64,000 nucleotides of DNA from Collinsella aerofaciens (lineage in GTDB: Bacteria > Actinomycetota > Coriobacteriia > Coriobacteriales > Coriobacteriaceae): the NCBI RefSeq assembly GCF_015548375.1, contig NZ_JADMWW010000007.1, positions 34,367-98,366 of the forward strand. The letters are read 5' to 3'. Positions 43,316-54,634 of this stretch are shown here, piece after piece. The translations under genes were made by a program, and so were the position numbers. Position 1 is the stretch's first letter; the number at the start of each line of letters is the position of its first letter. The notes beneath the pieces are model-generated. The model was not told the origin of the DNA. It saw only the letters and a list, made by a program, of their open reading frames with translations, and searched no databases.

Positions 43316-44272
43316 ATGGCCAAGGATCGCTACCTTCAAGCTCTTCGTGGGCTTGCGATTTCCGCAGTGGTGCTTATCCACTGTCTTCCTCAATGTGCCG
43401 CGTCGGTCGCCATTCGCCCATTCCTCAACTTTTCTGTTGCGTTGTTCTTGTTTTTATCCGGTGTTCTTACCGACGAGCGCAAATTTAATGCGGGGGGGGG
43501 GTCTTCGACGCCGCATTAGCAAGGTTGTCGGACCTTATGCGTTCTGGAGCGTTATCTATCTTGCGGCGTTTCCCGCCCTTCATGGGCGTCTGGGTTTCTG
43601 GCGTTCGCCGTGGGCTCCGTATCGGCTCAGATGTACTATCTATTGGTCTATTCACAGCTTGTGCTGCTTACTCCGGTACTGTTCAGGCTCCTTTCACGGT
43701 ATAGGTTCTTTGTCTATTCTGTGACACCGGCTTGCTTGCTTCTAAGGGAGCTCGCTGCCGTTGCCGGTATCGCATTGCCTCTAATACAGGTTTTCTGCCC
43801 CATGTGGCTCATCTTTTATGTTTTCGGTCTCGACTGGAGGCGTTGGGCTGCGCTCATTGAAGGACGAACCACTCAGCTTGTTGCAGTGCTCTTTATATTT
43901 TTAATAATTCAGGAGGTCGCAGGCTTCTGGTGGTATTTGAATGGCGATTTCAATATGGCCACAACTCAGCTTAAGCTCGGTTCTGCCGCGACCTCTTTAG
44001 CTGTGATCGCGCTTCTTATGGCGGTTCCGGGATCATTCAAGTCGCGATTATCTTCTACTTTGCTTGTTGACCTTGGGAACGCCTCTTTTGGAATCTACCT
44101 CTGCCATATACTTGTTCTCAAGGCCGTTTGGAAACTGCTTGGATTATTCGTCATTCCACTTGGTGTTTCGACATTTGCTGTTTGGGCGCTAACTCTTGCC
44201 GGATCTTATTCGCTTGTATCACTTTGCGGTCGTTATTTGCCCGAACGAATTCACATCATTGTGGGATTATAA
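43316..44272 (+). pseudogene. Acyltransferase family 3 gene with two frameshifts and a G10 tract
   Basis: The protein would be a multi-helix O-acetyltransferase of the Acyl_transf_3 family (YLQALRGLAISAVVLIHCLP at the start, FLFLSGVL, then LRRRISKVVGPYAFWSVIYL, later MYYLLVYSQLVLLTPVLF). It is in three pieces. The first frame runs from 43316 to the G tract at 43492-43501, where it ends in SSTPH. The middle piece (43502 to about 43592) is in another frame. The rest, to 44272, returns to the first frame. Loss of one G and a compensating gain near 43592 would restore an open frame of about 318 codons. Either a true pseudogene, a slippage-switched gene, or an assembly error. Confidence 0.8.
43492..43501 (+). 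repeat. Homopolymeric G10 tract in the acyltransferase coding sequence
   Basis: Ten consecutive G between codons for Asn-Ala and Ser. With ten G the frame closes five codons later; with nine it continues into LRRRISKVVGPYAFW. Such tracts are classic slipped-strand switches in host-associated bacteria. Confidence 0.85.
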
Positions 44273-46559
<2,287 letters not shown>

Positions 46560-46572
46560 GGAGAGGAGAGAC

Positions 46573-48030
46573 ATGGCAGACATCGCATTCGAGAAGGACC
46601 TCTCCGTCACCGAGACGGGCATCGAGGGCCTCAAGGTAGTCGACCTGGCCGTCCACGGCGACAATCGCGGCTGGTTCAAGGAGAACTGGCAGCGCGCCAA
46701 GATGTGCGCGCTGGGCATCCCCGACCTCCGCATCGTCCAGAACAACATCTCCTACAACGACAGGAAGGGCGTCACCCGCGGCATCCACGCCGAGCCCTGG
46801 GACAAGTTCATCTCCGTGGCGCGCGGCTCGGTCTTCGGCGCCTGGGTGGACCTGCGCGAGGGCAGCGCCACCTACGGCAGGGTCTACACCTGCACGCTGG
46901 ACCCCTCCAAGGCCATCTACGTCCCGCGCGGCGTGGGCAACTCCTTCCAGGCGCTCGAGGACGGCACCGCCTACACCTACCTGGTGGACGCCCACTGGTC
47001 GGCCGAGCTCAAGAGGACCTACACGTTCGTGAACCTCGCCGACCCCGAGCTCGCAATCGAGTGGCCGATCCCGCTGGACCAGGCCACTGTCTCCGAGGCC
47101 GACCTCAACCACCCGATGCTCGCCGACGTCGTCCCCATGGCGCCGAAGCGCACCCTCGTCACCGGCTGCGACGGCCAGCTGGGCCGCGCGGTGCGCGCGC
47201 TCGCTGAGGAGCGCGGCGTGGCGAAGGACTTCGACTTCTGCGACATCGACACCTTCGACATGTCCGACCCGGACGCCTACGCACAGTACGACTGGTCGCT
47301 CTACGGCACCGTGATTAACTGCGGCGCCTACACGGCGGTCGACCGGGCCGAGACTCCCGAGGGCCGCGCGACCGCATGGAAGGCCAACGCCACCGGCCCG
47401 GCCCTGCTCGCACGCGCCTGCGCCGAGCACGGTATCACCCTGGTCCACGTGTCCTCCGACTACGTCTTCGACGGCACGGCCGAGGTCCACACAGAGGACG
47501 AGCCCCTCAGCCCGCTGTCCGTCTACGGCCAGACCAAGGCCGCCGGCGACATCGCCGTGGCGGGGTGCCCGCGCCACTACATCATGCGCTCCAGCTGGGT
47601 CATCGGCGAGGGGCACAACTTCGTCAAGACGATGAAGGGACTCTCCGACCGCGTCGCCGACCCGGAGGACGGGCTCGAGCGGGTCACGGTCGTGGACGAC
47701 CAGCTGGGCCGCCTGACCTTCACGCGCGACATGGCCCAGGCCATCTTCCACGTGCTGGGGACGCAGGCCCCCTACGGCACCTACAACTGCACCGGCTCCG
47801 GCGCGGTCAAGTCTTGGGCCGATATCGCCCGCGCCGTCTTCGAGGCCGCCAACGGCAACGGGGAGAATGTGGTCCCGGTCAGTACCGCCGACTACTACGC
47901 CGGCGCCGAGGGCCCCATCGCGCCGCGCCCGGTCCATTCCGCGCTCGACCTGTCCAAACTCGAGTCGACCGGCTTCCATATGCCCGACTGGCAGGAAGAG
48001 CTGGGGGAGTACCTCACTGGGCTTCTTTAA
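46573..48030 (+). CDS. Fused dTDP-4-dehydrorhamnose 3,5-epimerase (RmlC-like) and reductase (RmlD)
   Basis: The 485-residue protein joins two steps of dTDP-rhamnose synthesis. Residues 1-190 form a cupin of the RmlC type (GDNRGWFKENWQRAKM, VTRGIHAEPWDKFISVARG, with the catalytic His in RGIHAE). Residues 195-485 form an RmlD reductase (LVTGCDGQLGRAVRAL, HVSSDYVFDGTAE, SVYGQTKAAGD with the YxxxK pair). The RmlC motif has Glu after the His where RmlC usually has Tyr or Phe. Both halves look intact. It completes the pathway with rmlA and rmlB. GAGAGGAG precedes the ATG. Confidence 0.92.
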   Translation: MADIAFEKDLSVTETGIEGLKVVDLAVHGDNRGWFKENWQRAKMCALGIPDLRIVQNNISYNDRKGVTRGIHAEPWDKFISVARGSVFGAWVDLREGSATYGRVYTCTLDPSKAIYVPRGVGNSFQALEDGTAYTYLVDAHWSAELKRTYTFVNLADPELAIEWPIPLDQATVSEADLNHPMLADVVPMAPKRTLVTGCDGQLGRAVRALAEERGVAKDFDFCDIDTFDMSDPDAYAQYDWSLYGTVINCGAYTAVDRAETPEGRATAWKANATGPALLARACAEHGITLVHVSSDYVFDGTAEVHTEDEPLSPLSVYGQTKAAGDIAVAGCPRHYIMRSSWVIGEGHNFVKTMKGLSDRVADPEDGLERVTVVDDQLGRLTFTRDMAQAIFHVLGTQAPYGTYNCTGSGAVKSWADIARAVFEAANGNGENVVPVSTADYYAGAEGPIAPRPVHSALDLSKLESTGFHMPDWQEELGEYLTGLL

Positions 48031-48066
48031 ATATTTTTGGAAAGTGATTTGAGCTAAGAAAAAGCA

Positions 48067-48332
48067 ATGCTCGTCTTCTGCACCCGCCAGGTGCTATCGA
48101 GATGTGCCACCTCGTCTACGAACTGAAGGCGCGCTTGCATGAGCTTGAGAACGCGGTGGCCATGACCGGCCAGCACCGCGAGGTGCTCGACAAGGTGCTG
48201 CGCGTCTTCGGTGTCGCGCACGACCGCGACCTGTTCTCCGTTCAGTCTGAGTTTGCGGCCATGAGCCACGACTCGAATCCCTATGGTGATGGGTGCGCGA
48301 GCGTGCGAATCGTTGACATGCTCGTACAGTAG
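48067..48332 (+). pseudogene. Decayed UDP-GlcNAc 2-epimerase (wecB-like) remnant
   Basis: Fragments of a non-hydrolysing UDP-GlcNAc 2-epimerase are visible. The start, LVFCTR, then (after a frame change in GCTATCGAGATG) CHLVYELKARLHELENAVA, MTGQHREVLDKVLRVFGVA, and finally the C-terminal signature NPYGDGCASVRIVDMLV. Full enzymes are about 370 residues. Here the middle 270 or so residues are missing, so the gene has an internal deletion plus a frameshift. It sits at the end of the capsule locus, which implies that an ancestral locus made ManNAc or a derivative. Confidence 0.75.
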
Positions 48333-48350
48333 TTAACTATGAACTGATAT

Positions 48351-49136
48351 ATGAAGCTGCTCTTTTGGAACTTAAATAAAAAAGACAATGCCGACCTTGT
48401 CCTCGCCTGTATGCGAGAGGAAGAGGTCGGCATTGCTGCTTTTGGTGAGTTTTCTGGAACTGAATTCTCAGATAAGCTCTTAAAGAGCTCTGGATATCGC
48501 CCAATGGGTTACGGTGGGTGTGACAAAGTCAAAATAATTGCCCAGGAGTCCATTGAAGTTATCGATTGCTTTGAGGAATCTCGGTTTACCGTGCTGCCGA
48601 TGAAAATAGGCAAGATCTGTTTCATTATTGCCGCTGCGCATCTTGTTGACCGTATGTCTTCAGCCGATCCGGAACCAAGGCTAGTGGATATCCGTAAGAT
48701 GATGGATGTGATTCACGGGTATGAAAACGAGCTATCAATTAAAAAGACGATCGTTATGGGCGACTTAAACGCAAATCCATATGATAAGGAGCTGCTTCTC
48801 CCCAATGCATTTAACGCGATGCTATTTAAAGGGTTAGTTAGAAATAAAACCGGAAGAACATGGTGCGGTGACGAATACCCCTTTCTGTATAATCCAACAA
48901 TTCATTGGTTATCGGAGGAGCTGGAGAACTACGGATCCTTTTACTATTCCGGGGATTGCGCCAACCCTATTTGGAACTGTTATGACCAAGCCCTGGTAAG
49001 CCCAGAATTGATGGACTCCATTAATTCCTATAGCTATCTAAAGAGGATAGGGAATAGGGACTTGATTGCAAAAGTTCGTCCCAACAGCAAGATAAGCGAC
49101 CATTTGCCGCTGTTAGTTGATATCGATTTGAGTTAG
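48351..49136 (+). CDS. Endonuclease/exonuclease/phosphatase-fold protein
   Basis: The 261-residue protein shows the EEP landmarks: LLFWNLNKKDN at the N-terminus, MGDLNANPYD in the middle (catalytic Asp-Asn) and SDHLPLLVDI at the end (Asp-His). The family includes nucleases and phosphoesterases; the substrate here is unknown. GC is low compared with the capsule genes. No clear ribosome site precedes the ATG. It starts a low-GC plus-strand group with the genes at 49148 and 49875. Confidence 0.8.
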   Translation: MKLLFWNLNKKDNADLVLACMREEEVGIAAFGEFSGTEFSDKLLKSSGYRPMGYGGCDKVKIIAQESIEVIDCFEESRFTVLPMKIGKICFIIAAAHLVDRMSSADPEPRLVDIRKMMDVIHGYENELSIKKTIVMGDLNANPYDKELLLPNAFNAMLFKGLVRNKTGRTWCGDEYPFLYNPTIHWLSEELENYGSFYYSGDCANPIWNCYDQALVSPELMDSINSYSYLKRIGNRDLIAKVRPNSKISDHLPLLVDIDLS

Positions 49137-49147
49137 GTGAGCCGGTC

Positions 49148-49714
49148 ATGACTTCTAGTGAAAATCCATGGGCAGAGGTGTTCACTCAGCCTCAACAAAA
49201 GAGAACAGACGGAATCATCCCATTTTTTACTGAACAGGCGAAAATGTTGTCTGGGGCTTCTAACGGTAGGGTCAAGGGGGTGTTTTCTCCGACTTTTGAC
49301 GTAAACAGAACGTTATCTCCAGCATTAGAAACCATCAGCTCCATGTCAAAGATAATTCAGCATGCAGCCTCCGCAAGCGTGGCGGATCTCACTCCAAAAG
49401 TCGACCTTTTGAATGCAAATGACCTTTATAAGAAAAATGACTATTGTTTTGAGATTCGTTCGAATAGATACCGATTCAGGCTATTCACCATCGAATTTAA
49501 TCCATCGTATCCTGCCATCATGACTGTCGACCGAGGCGTGTGCAACGATCTTGCAACGATATACGACCGTTATAAGTTCGAAGAGGCCGATTCGTGCAAT
49601 ATCACGATACAAGACGATGAAGATCTCGACAGTGTGTTCAATCAACTTCTAAAGAGCGAAAAGCTGATCTACATCTGCAACCGGCTGATGAACGAGACCG
49701 ATGAGATGGCTTAG
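49148..49714 (+). CDS. Hypothetical protein, 188 residues
   Basis: I do not recognise this protein. It is soluble and has no repeats or known motifs; the C-terminal half is acidic (IQDDEDLDSVF). It starts 11 bases after the nuclease-fold gene and is probably co-transcribed with it. It is followed by a terminator-like hairpin at 49818-49856. Confidence 0.7.
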   Translation: MTSSENPWAEVFTQPQQKRTDGIIPFFTEQAKMLSGASNGRVKGVFSPTFDVNRTLSPALETISSMSKIIQHAASASVADLTPKVDLLNANDLYKKNDYCFEIRSNRYRFRLFTIEFNPSYPAIMTVDRGVCNDLATIYDRYKFEEADSCNITIQDDEDLDSVFNQLLKSEKLIYICNRLMNETDEMA

Positions 49715-49817
49715 CGCTTTTACCTTTCTTTGAGTTGCATATTCGAATGCATTATTTGACAAACATCCGTAATATGAACCGTATGTCATAGTGCGGACCT
49801 TAGGCCTATATGAACTA

Positions 49818-49862
49818 AAATATTGCGCGGGAAACAATAGCTCCTGCGCAATATTTGTTATT
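49818..49862 (+). terminator. Hairpin between the 188-residue protein and the interrupted gene
   Basis: AAATATTGCGC (49818-49828) and GCGCAATATTT (49846-49856), extended by GGA/TCC pairing, then GTTATTT. It ends 12 bases before the next ribosome site, so it may end the upstream transcript or act as an attenuator for the next gene. Confidence 0.7.
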
Positions 49863-49874
49863 TAAGGGATGCAA

Positions 49875-50552
49875 ATGGACGAAGTGAAAAAGCTAAGTAT
49901 CGCAAATTTCAACATTACATATGGACCAGATAATGATCCCATGTTGACCCACTTCCAAGACATTTTGTACCCAGCGTTCTGCAACGAACAGAAAGTTCGT
50001 ACCTCCAAAAATGTCAGCTATTTCTCTGATGTTGAATTGAAGCTAATAAACTCGGAATACGTTCTCACGGGAAACCTGATCCGTGAAACTCATTATAGGG
50101 TGCGAACTATCGTTGTCGATAATGAGCTTGTTCCCTCTCCAAGCTCCGTTCCAACTGCCCCATACTCTCGATTTATTATCTATCTCAAGAGCCATAGAAT
50201 GATCCTCGTCAAGAATGAGGGCCAAAGCCCCAATCTCAAGAGTTTTCAAGCCGTTTTGAGGAAAGTTGTCGATCGTTACACTCGCGAGGCCAACCGAGAA
50301 AGGGATAAGGCGGACTTGCCCCTCTTGCCGAATGCCGTAATTAATATCGTTAACATGCCCCTTCCTGATAGCATTGATGAAACTATCAAGGAATTTGCGA
50401 AAATTAAGTCAATTAATCTTCGCTTTTTCCCTTTAAACAATGATATTGATCCGGCGCCGCTGCTGGCTTATGTACGTTCAACAATGGATTCGGTTGACTC
50501 AAAAACGGGAAACTTGACTTTCAATTATCAAAAATTATATATGTCTTTTTGA
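49875..50552 (+). pseudogene. 5' part of a host gene interrupted by the mobile element
   Basis: About 220 residues of a protein of unknown function (start MDEVKKLSIANFNI; conserved-looking core GNLIRETHYRVRT and YSRFIIYLKSHRMILVKNEG). The host reading frame runs to the codon pair for Gln-Lys at 50529-50534; the last few codons (LYMSF) come from the element. Joining 50534 to 56086 restores NYQK-ISPK in frame and gives a protein of about 318 residues. The ATG at 49875 is 6 bases after AAGGG; the one at 49869 abuts it. The fold is unknown; a resemblance to RexA/DUF4747-type phage-defence proteins is only a weak impression. Confidence 0.7.
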
Positions 50553-50572
50553 CTATCTTTTTATATCTTCTT

Positions 50573-50620
50573 AAATGTCCGCAAAGCCTTATTTTATCGG
50601 CTCTACGGGCATTTTGCTTT
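50573..50620. terminator. Terminator near the left end of the element
   Basis: AAATGTCCGCAAAGCC (50573-50588) pairs imperfectly with GGCTCTACGGGCATTT (50599-50614), loop TTATTTTATC, followed by TGCTTTTG. It lies downstream of int and would stop transcription between element and host gene. Confidence 0.6.
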
Positions 50621-50621
50621 T

Positions 50622-50693
50622 GTGGTAAACCTCACATATCTAGGTCTATCTTCTTATATTTTCGCTATCAAGCGTGGTTAAAATCGTGGTAAA
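50622..50693. repeat. GTGGTAAA repeats at the left end (integrase-arm-site candidates)
   Basis: GTGGTAAA occurs at 50622-50629 and 50686-50693, with GTGGTTAAA at 50674. The same octamer, in the same orientation, occurs twice at the right end (55994-56012). Tn916 integrase binds direct repeats (DR2) inside both ends, so these are likely arm sites. Confidence 0.55.
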
Positions 50694-50698
50694 TACTT

Positions 50699-51892
50699 CT
50701 ATGCAATTAGACGCTGAACCTCTGATTTTGCGGTATCTATGGACGCATGAGCGTACCAATTCATTGTGATACTAATGTTTGAATGCCCCATGATATACTG
50801 TAAATCTTTTGGGTTCATGTTCTTGCTTGCCAGCCTTGTGCAGAACGTATGGCGTAGCGTATGCGGTGTGATATGTGGCAAGGGATTGTCCTTGTGGTGC
50901 TTGTTGTATTTCTTTACCATACGGACAAATAAGGCGTTGTAATCAATCGCAACTTTTGGCTTGTCCTTATGATTGACAAATAGGAAATTGCCCCGTCCGT
51001 CTATCACAAATGGTTCTGCCTTTGGGCGTTTCTTCATAACCCGTTGAAATGCCTGTATCGTTTCTCTGCTTAATGGTACTTGCCTTATTCCGCTTTTCGT
51101 CTTAGGCGTTTCAATATAATAGCCTTGTTCCTTGCTCTTTAGTAACTGGTGGTCGATAATCACAACTTCATTCTTGAAATCAATATCGGCTACTGTCAGT
51201 CCGCACAGTTCCGAGATACGAAGTCCTGTTTTTAACAGTATCAGCACATCATCATAATACTTGTGATACACATTGTCCGTCTTGATGAATGAGAGTAAGG
51301 CTTGTTCCTGTTCCTCTGTCAATGCAACTTTCTCTTTGGTATCATTTTCTAGGACTTCACTTAACTTGAAATCAAAGGGATTTTTCCTTACGCAATCGTC
51401 TTGTATGGCGATATAGAATGACGCTTTTAACGAGCGTTTATGGTTGTTAATGGTATTGTAGGAAAAGCCTTTGTCTTTCATGCGTAACGCCCATTCTTTA
51501 GCGTCAGAGGGTTTTATCGTATCAATGCTCCTAGCACCTAACTTATCCTCTTTCAATAACCGCATGAGTTGTTCCCGTTGTTTTATTGTGCTTTTCTTCA
51601 CATTTGCCCTCTGTGCGTTCTGTTTGGCATAGAGTTGGCAAAGCGTCATTTTCTTGCCTGTGCTGTCGATACCGTCCTCAATATCCCGTCTTATCTGCTG
51701 TTCCAGTTCACGAAGTGAGGGTTTTTCCCGTTTTCCCTTTGGTGTCGGGTCTGTGGGTGTCAATCTCCAAGCATACACATATTTTGTGTTTCCAAATGCG
51801 TCTACATATTTATATAAGTATTTCCCGTCTGTTCGTTGGCTCTCTCCAGTATGCAGGATACGACCTTTGTTATCCCGTCTTTTTTCTTTCAT
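50699..51892 (-). CDS. int: Tyrosine recombinase, Tn916 integrase type
   Basis: The 397-residue integrase follows Tn916 Int closely in order and motifs: an N-terminal arm-binding domain (RRDNKGRILHTGESQRTDGK), the KMTLCQLYAKQNAQR region, and the catalytic set Arg in TGLRISELCG, Lys in PKTKSGIRQVP, HTLRHTF, MGHSNI and Tyr in NWYAHA. All catalytic residues are present, so it should be active. AAAGGAG precedes the ATG. It is last in a minus-strand run relaxase-xis-int. Confidence 0.95.
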   Translation of the reverse strand: MKEKRRDNKGRILHTGESQRTDGKYLYKYVDAFGNTKYVYAWRLTPTDPTPKGKREKPSLRELEQQIRRDIEDGIDSTGKKMTLCQLYAKQNAQRANVKKSTIKQREQLMRLLKEDKLGARSIDTIKPSDAKEWALRMKDKGFSYNTINNHKRSLKASFYIAIQDDCVRKNPFDFKLSEVLENDTKEKVALTEEQEQALLSFIKTDNVYHKYYDDVLILLKTGLRISELCGLTVADIDFKNEVVIIDHQLLKSKEQGYYIETPKTKSGIRQVPLSRETIQAFQRVMKKRPKAEPFVIDGRGNFLFVNHKDKPKVAIDYNALFVRMVKKYNKHHKDNPLPHITPHTLRHTFCTRLASKNMNPKDLQYIMGHSNISITMNWYAHASIDTAKSEVQRLIA

Positions 51893-51970
51893 GGTGTCTG
51901 CTCCTTTCCTTGTTGGAAAGAGCCTTGATATGACTTGTGTTCATCATAACACATACAAGGCTCATTTGCA

Positions 51971-52174
51971 TTAGATTGCGTCCAATTTGTCAATAACCTG
52001 TTCAAACTGTCGGCGTTTAATCTGTATGCGGTTGCCATTCATAATGAGCCAGCCAGCGTCCTTGTTTTCCTCTGCTAAGCGTCTTAACTTGTTTTCTCCG
52101 ATACGGAAATACTTTGACGCTTCTTCAATGGTAAGGGTGTATTTTTCCCATACGGGAATATCGTTGTTATTCAT
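51971..52174 (-). CDS. xis: Excisionase, Tn916 type
   Basis: This 67-residue winged-helix protein has the Tn916 Xis pattern [20 protein letters not shown] and [18 protein letters not shown]. It bends DNA at the element ends to favour excision. Its ATG overlaps the stop codon of the relaxase gene (TGATG), an arrangement different from Tn916 itself, where orf20 lies far away. Confidence 0.93.
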   Translation of the reverse strand: MNNNDIPVWEKYTLTIEEASKYFRIGENKLRRLAEENKDAGWLIMNGNRIQIKRRQFEQVIDKLDAI

Positions 52175-53184
52175 CAGATACCCCCTTTCCCATGTTTCGT
52201 GTCATACTGGATATAGGGGATAAGGTCGGTGCGGTTTATCCTCTGTAAATGGGCGGTTAATTTACTGGAAAGGGAATTGCTGTATCTTGCCTTATCAAGC
52301 ATAGTTCCCACTTTTTCCAGTCCGCCTAATGCGTCATGTTCTTCCAAGAAGTAAAAACTTTTGACAGCGGAAATCACGCCACCCTCTGTGAGCCATTGCT
52401 GTGTTTCTTCAAGGGAATTTTGCTGTTTTGGTACTTGCAGTTTTAAGACTTCCACAGCCCCTAAAAAGCGTTCCCAAAACCGACAAGTTTTCCATCTGCT
52501 CTTATTACTTTCGTTTCTGTTTGGTACGACAAAGCGTAGGTTGTTTGCCAATAGACCGAAAGCCAGTTCTCCAAGTTCCAGCGGTCTTTCCTTGAATGTC
52601 ATGGCAAAAGCATGAGCCTTATCATCACGCAGTTGCATTTCTGTCCGTTTCCAACTGCCGACTTCCTCAAGCGTCTTATTATGTTTTGAACAGACTTCCT
52701 TATCCTTATCATAAAAGCGGTAGGACAATCCCGATTTACCAGCACCGATATAAACAGTCTTTGCGGTGTCGAAATCATCAAACTTGCTTTCGTCAAAGTG
52801 GTAGCCCTCACTATTCGAGATAAATTCCTCTTTTTCGCATTTCTTCTTTATCTGCTCTATGGTAAAAAATGGCTTTTCGTTTTTATCATCAATGGCAATA
52901 TCAAGCCTTGTGAAGTGGAAGTTATCCTGTCCGTATCTTCGCTCACAATGTTTGAACATATCCCCAAAAGTACAATTCCTACTGTCGAGAATACGGAAAA
53001 TATCATCACACCCTCTGCCGGTCATAACAAGATAACAGCCTAACCCTTGTGGGTTATCCTCTGTTTTTCTTGCGTCGCCCGATACATAAATATCTCCAAT
53101 CTGCCAGCGTGCTTGATAGGTTTTGTATTTAATGCTTGCCGGATAGACATTGAAAATGTCAGTCGGTAAACCTAAAATGTGCAT
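52174..53184 (-). CDS. Replication initiation factor/MOBT relaxase, start uncertain
   Basis: The protein belongs to the Rep_trans family (Tn916 Orf20 type), which nicks oriT and starts rolling-circle replication. RLDIAIDD, a conserved acidic motif, and [13 protein letters not shown] are visible. From the first ATG (53184) it has 336 residues. However, family-like sequence (LSVKIDYISIVFETATAEDV) continues upstream in the same frame to about 53250 with no ATG, GTG or TTG. A well-placed ATG with GGAG at 53272 is in another frame and stops after 11 codons. Either the gene has a small indel near its start or it uses a non-standard start. Confidence 0.8.
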   Translation of the reverse strand: MHILGLPTDIFNVYPASIKYKTYQARWQIGDIYVSGDARKTEDNPQGLGCYLVMTGRGCDDIFRILDSRNCTFGDMFKHCERRYGQDNFHFTRLDIAIDDKNEKPFFTIEQIKKKCEKEEFISNSEGYHFDESKFDDFDTAKTVYIGAGKSGLSYRFYDKDKEVCSKHNKTLEEVGSWKRTEMQLRDDKAHAFAMTFKERPLELGELAFGLLANNLRFVVPNRNESNKSRWKTCRFWERFLGAVEVLKLQVPKQQNSLEETQQWLTEGGVISAVKSFYFLEEHDALGGLEKVGTMLDKARYSNSLSSKLTAHLQRINRTDLIPYIQYDTKHGKGGI

Positions 53185-53280
53185 GATGACATCTTCAGCA
53201 GTTGCCGTTTCAAATACAATGCTGATGTAATCAATCTTAACGGATAAATTTTTGTGTGTAGTTATAGTGCATTACTCCTT

Positions 53281-53729
53281 TCGTATGTCCCGTTTTTTGC
53301 GGGGTAAAAATTGTGTTTTTTCCTTTATTTATCACAGTTTCTAGGTACTATGACATGTATGCGCAGGGCGGTGTTACATATACGCCCTTTACGAACGCCT
53401 AAAGGCGTTCCCTTTCTTCCTGTGTCTGCCCCGTTCTTAACGCTCACGAGCCTTGTAAGGCTCGTGGCTAAACGGAACAGCCCAGTCAGAAATCCGATTT
53501 TCAGTCTGATAGTCCATGCCTATTCATGCTATCAAAGTGAAAATATCTATTCTATATGCTTACTCAAGCGTGTGATTGACCCTAGCGTGCTTAATCGCTC
53601 TATCTAACACGATAATAACGCCATTAGAATTACTTGTCAAGAAGTTTTTGTTGACTTTTGGATATAGATTAAGTATGATATGCTTATAAACGTCAAAAAA
53701 AGCAACGAAAGGAGCGGTTATACTAAGTT
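53281..53729. other. Probable oriT/regulatory region of the element
   Basis: The gap between the relaxase and regulator genes holds two perfect inverted repeats: GAACGCCT-AA-AGGCGTTC (53393-53410) and CACGAGCCTT-GT-AAGGCTCGTG (53445-53466). An imperfect one lies at 53485-53510. In Tn916-like elements oriT lies next to the relaxase gene and contains such repeats, so this is the likely nick region. The nick site itself could not be assigned. Confidence 0.5.
53651..53679 (+). promoter_or_regulatory. Promoter of the element's regulator gene
   Basis: TTGACT (53651-53656), 17-base spacer, TATGAT (53674-53679). The regulator starts about 50 bases downstream. Confidence 0.7.
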
Positions 53730-54365
53730 ATGGAGCATTATGAAAAGAAAATCAGTTTCTTAGGAGAGAACATACAAACCATAAGAAAATACAGAGGAAT
53801 GAAACAACAGGAACTTGCGGACAAAATCGGTATCAATATGCAGAGCCTTTCCAAGATTGAACGTGGTGTGAATTATCCTACCTTTGATACATTAGAAAAG
53901 ATAATGGACGTGCTGGGTGTAACCCCAAATGAATTACTGTCGGGAGAATGGAAGTATGTTAATCAAGCCGAAAAGGAAGTCTGCCAGTTTTTAAGAATTG
54001 AAGAACGACTAAATGCAGAATTAAAACATGGGCATTATGACAACTTCTTTGACAGCGAAGAAGAATGGCTGGAATATGAGTTGAAAAAGTTACGGGAATA
54101 TATTACCGACTACATCAACGGAAAAAGCATTGTAGCGTCCGACCTTTATCCAATCAAAGAATTTATCCAGCATTTGAAGTTTCAAAAACTGTTAGACCAC
54201 TATGATGATTTATACAGCATAGATATGTTCGGTGAAAGCATAGAGGGACATAAATATAGGACACCTTATCAAGTCGTAAAAATGATAAACCCCAATTCAA
54301 AAGAAGATATGGAATTATTACGGGAAGTATTGAAAAATAACGATTTTGATGATGAGGACGAGTAA
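53730..54365 (+). CDS. HTH (XRE-type) transcriptional regulator of the element
   Basis: The 211-residue protein has an N-terminal Cro/CI helix-turn-helix (IRKYRGMKQQELADKIGINM and LSKIERGVNYPTFDTLEKIM) and a long helical, acidic C-terminal part ending DFDDEDE. It is divergent from the relaxase-xis-int run and probably controls transfer or excision. A strong promoter lies upstream and a multi-stem terminator follows. Confidence 0.85.
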   Translation: MEHYEKKISFLGENIQTIRKYRGMKQQELADKIGINMQSLSKIERGVNYPTFDTLEKIMDVLGVTPNELLSGEWKYVNQAEKEVCQFLRIEERLNAELKHGHYDNFFDSEEEWLEYELKKLREYITDYINGKSIVASDLYPIKEFIQHLKFQKLLDHYDDLYSIDMFGESIEGHKYRTPYQVVKMINPNSKEDMELLREVLKNNDFDDEDE

Positions 54366-54398
54366 CCCTTTTCCTCTTTGTAGAAGATACAGCAAACA

Positions 54399-54480
54399 AA
54401 AAGCCCAGTAAAGAGTGCAAAGCACCACCAATGGTGGCAAGGCTCTTGACAGGGCTTTTCCTTTACTGTTTGTGGCAGAC
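54399..54480 (+). terminator. Compound terminator after the regulator gene
   Basis: AAAAGCCC (54399-54406) pairs with GGGCTTTT (54452-54459). CACCA/TGGTG and AGAG/CTCT pairs sit inside, and an overlapping CAGTAAAG/CTTTACTG pair is possible. Confidence 0.6.
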
Positions 54481-54559
54481 AAGAGGAAGAAAGGGACAAA
54501 ATCTGATTTGTAGTAAATTATATAAAAACGATATGAGATGTATTTGTATCATTTTCTTG

Positions 54560-54588
54560 TTGACACCATTTATATTAAGTGATATATT
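54560..54588 (+). promoter_or_regulatory. Promoter of the DUF3796-like membrane protein gene
   Basis: A consensus TTGACA (54560-54565), 17-base spacer and TATATT (54583-54588). It drives the gene at 54635 and the small HTH gene after it. Confidence 0.75.
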
Positions 54589-54634
54589 TGTCTTATAAAG
54601 ATACAAAAACATCACATTGAAAAGAGGGATGATT

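Noticed and set aside
48054..48269. Minus-strand 71-codon frame opposite the wecB remnant
   Set aside because: The plus-strand pieces match WecB signatures, so the minus frame is a shadow.
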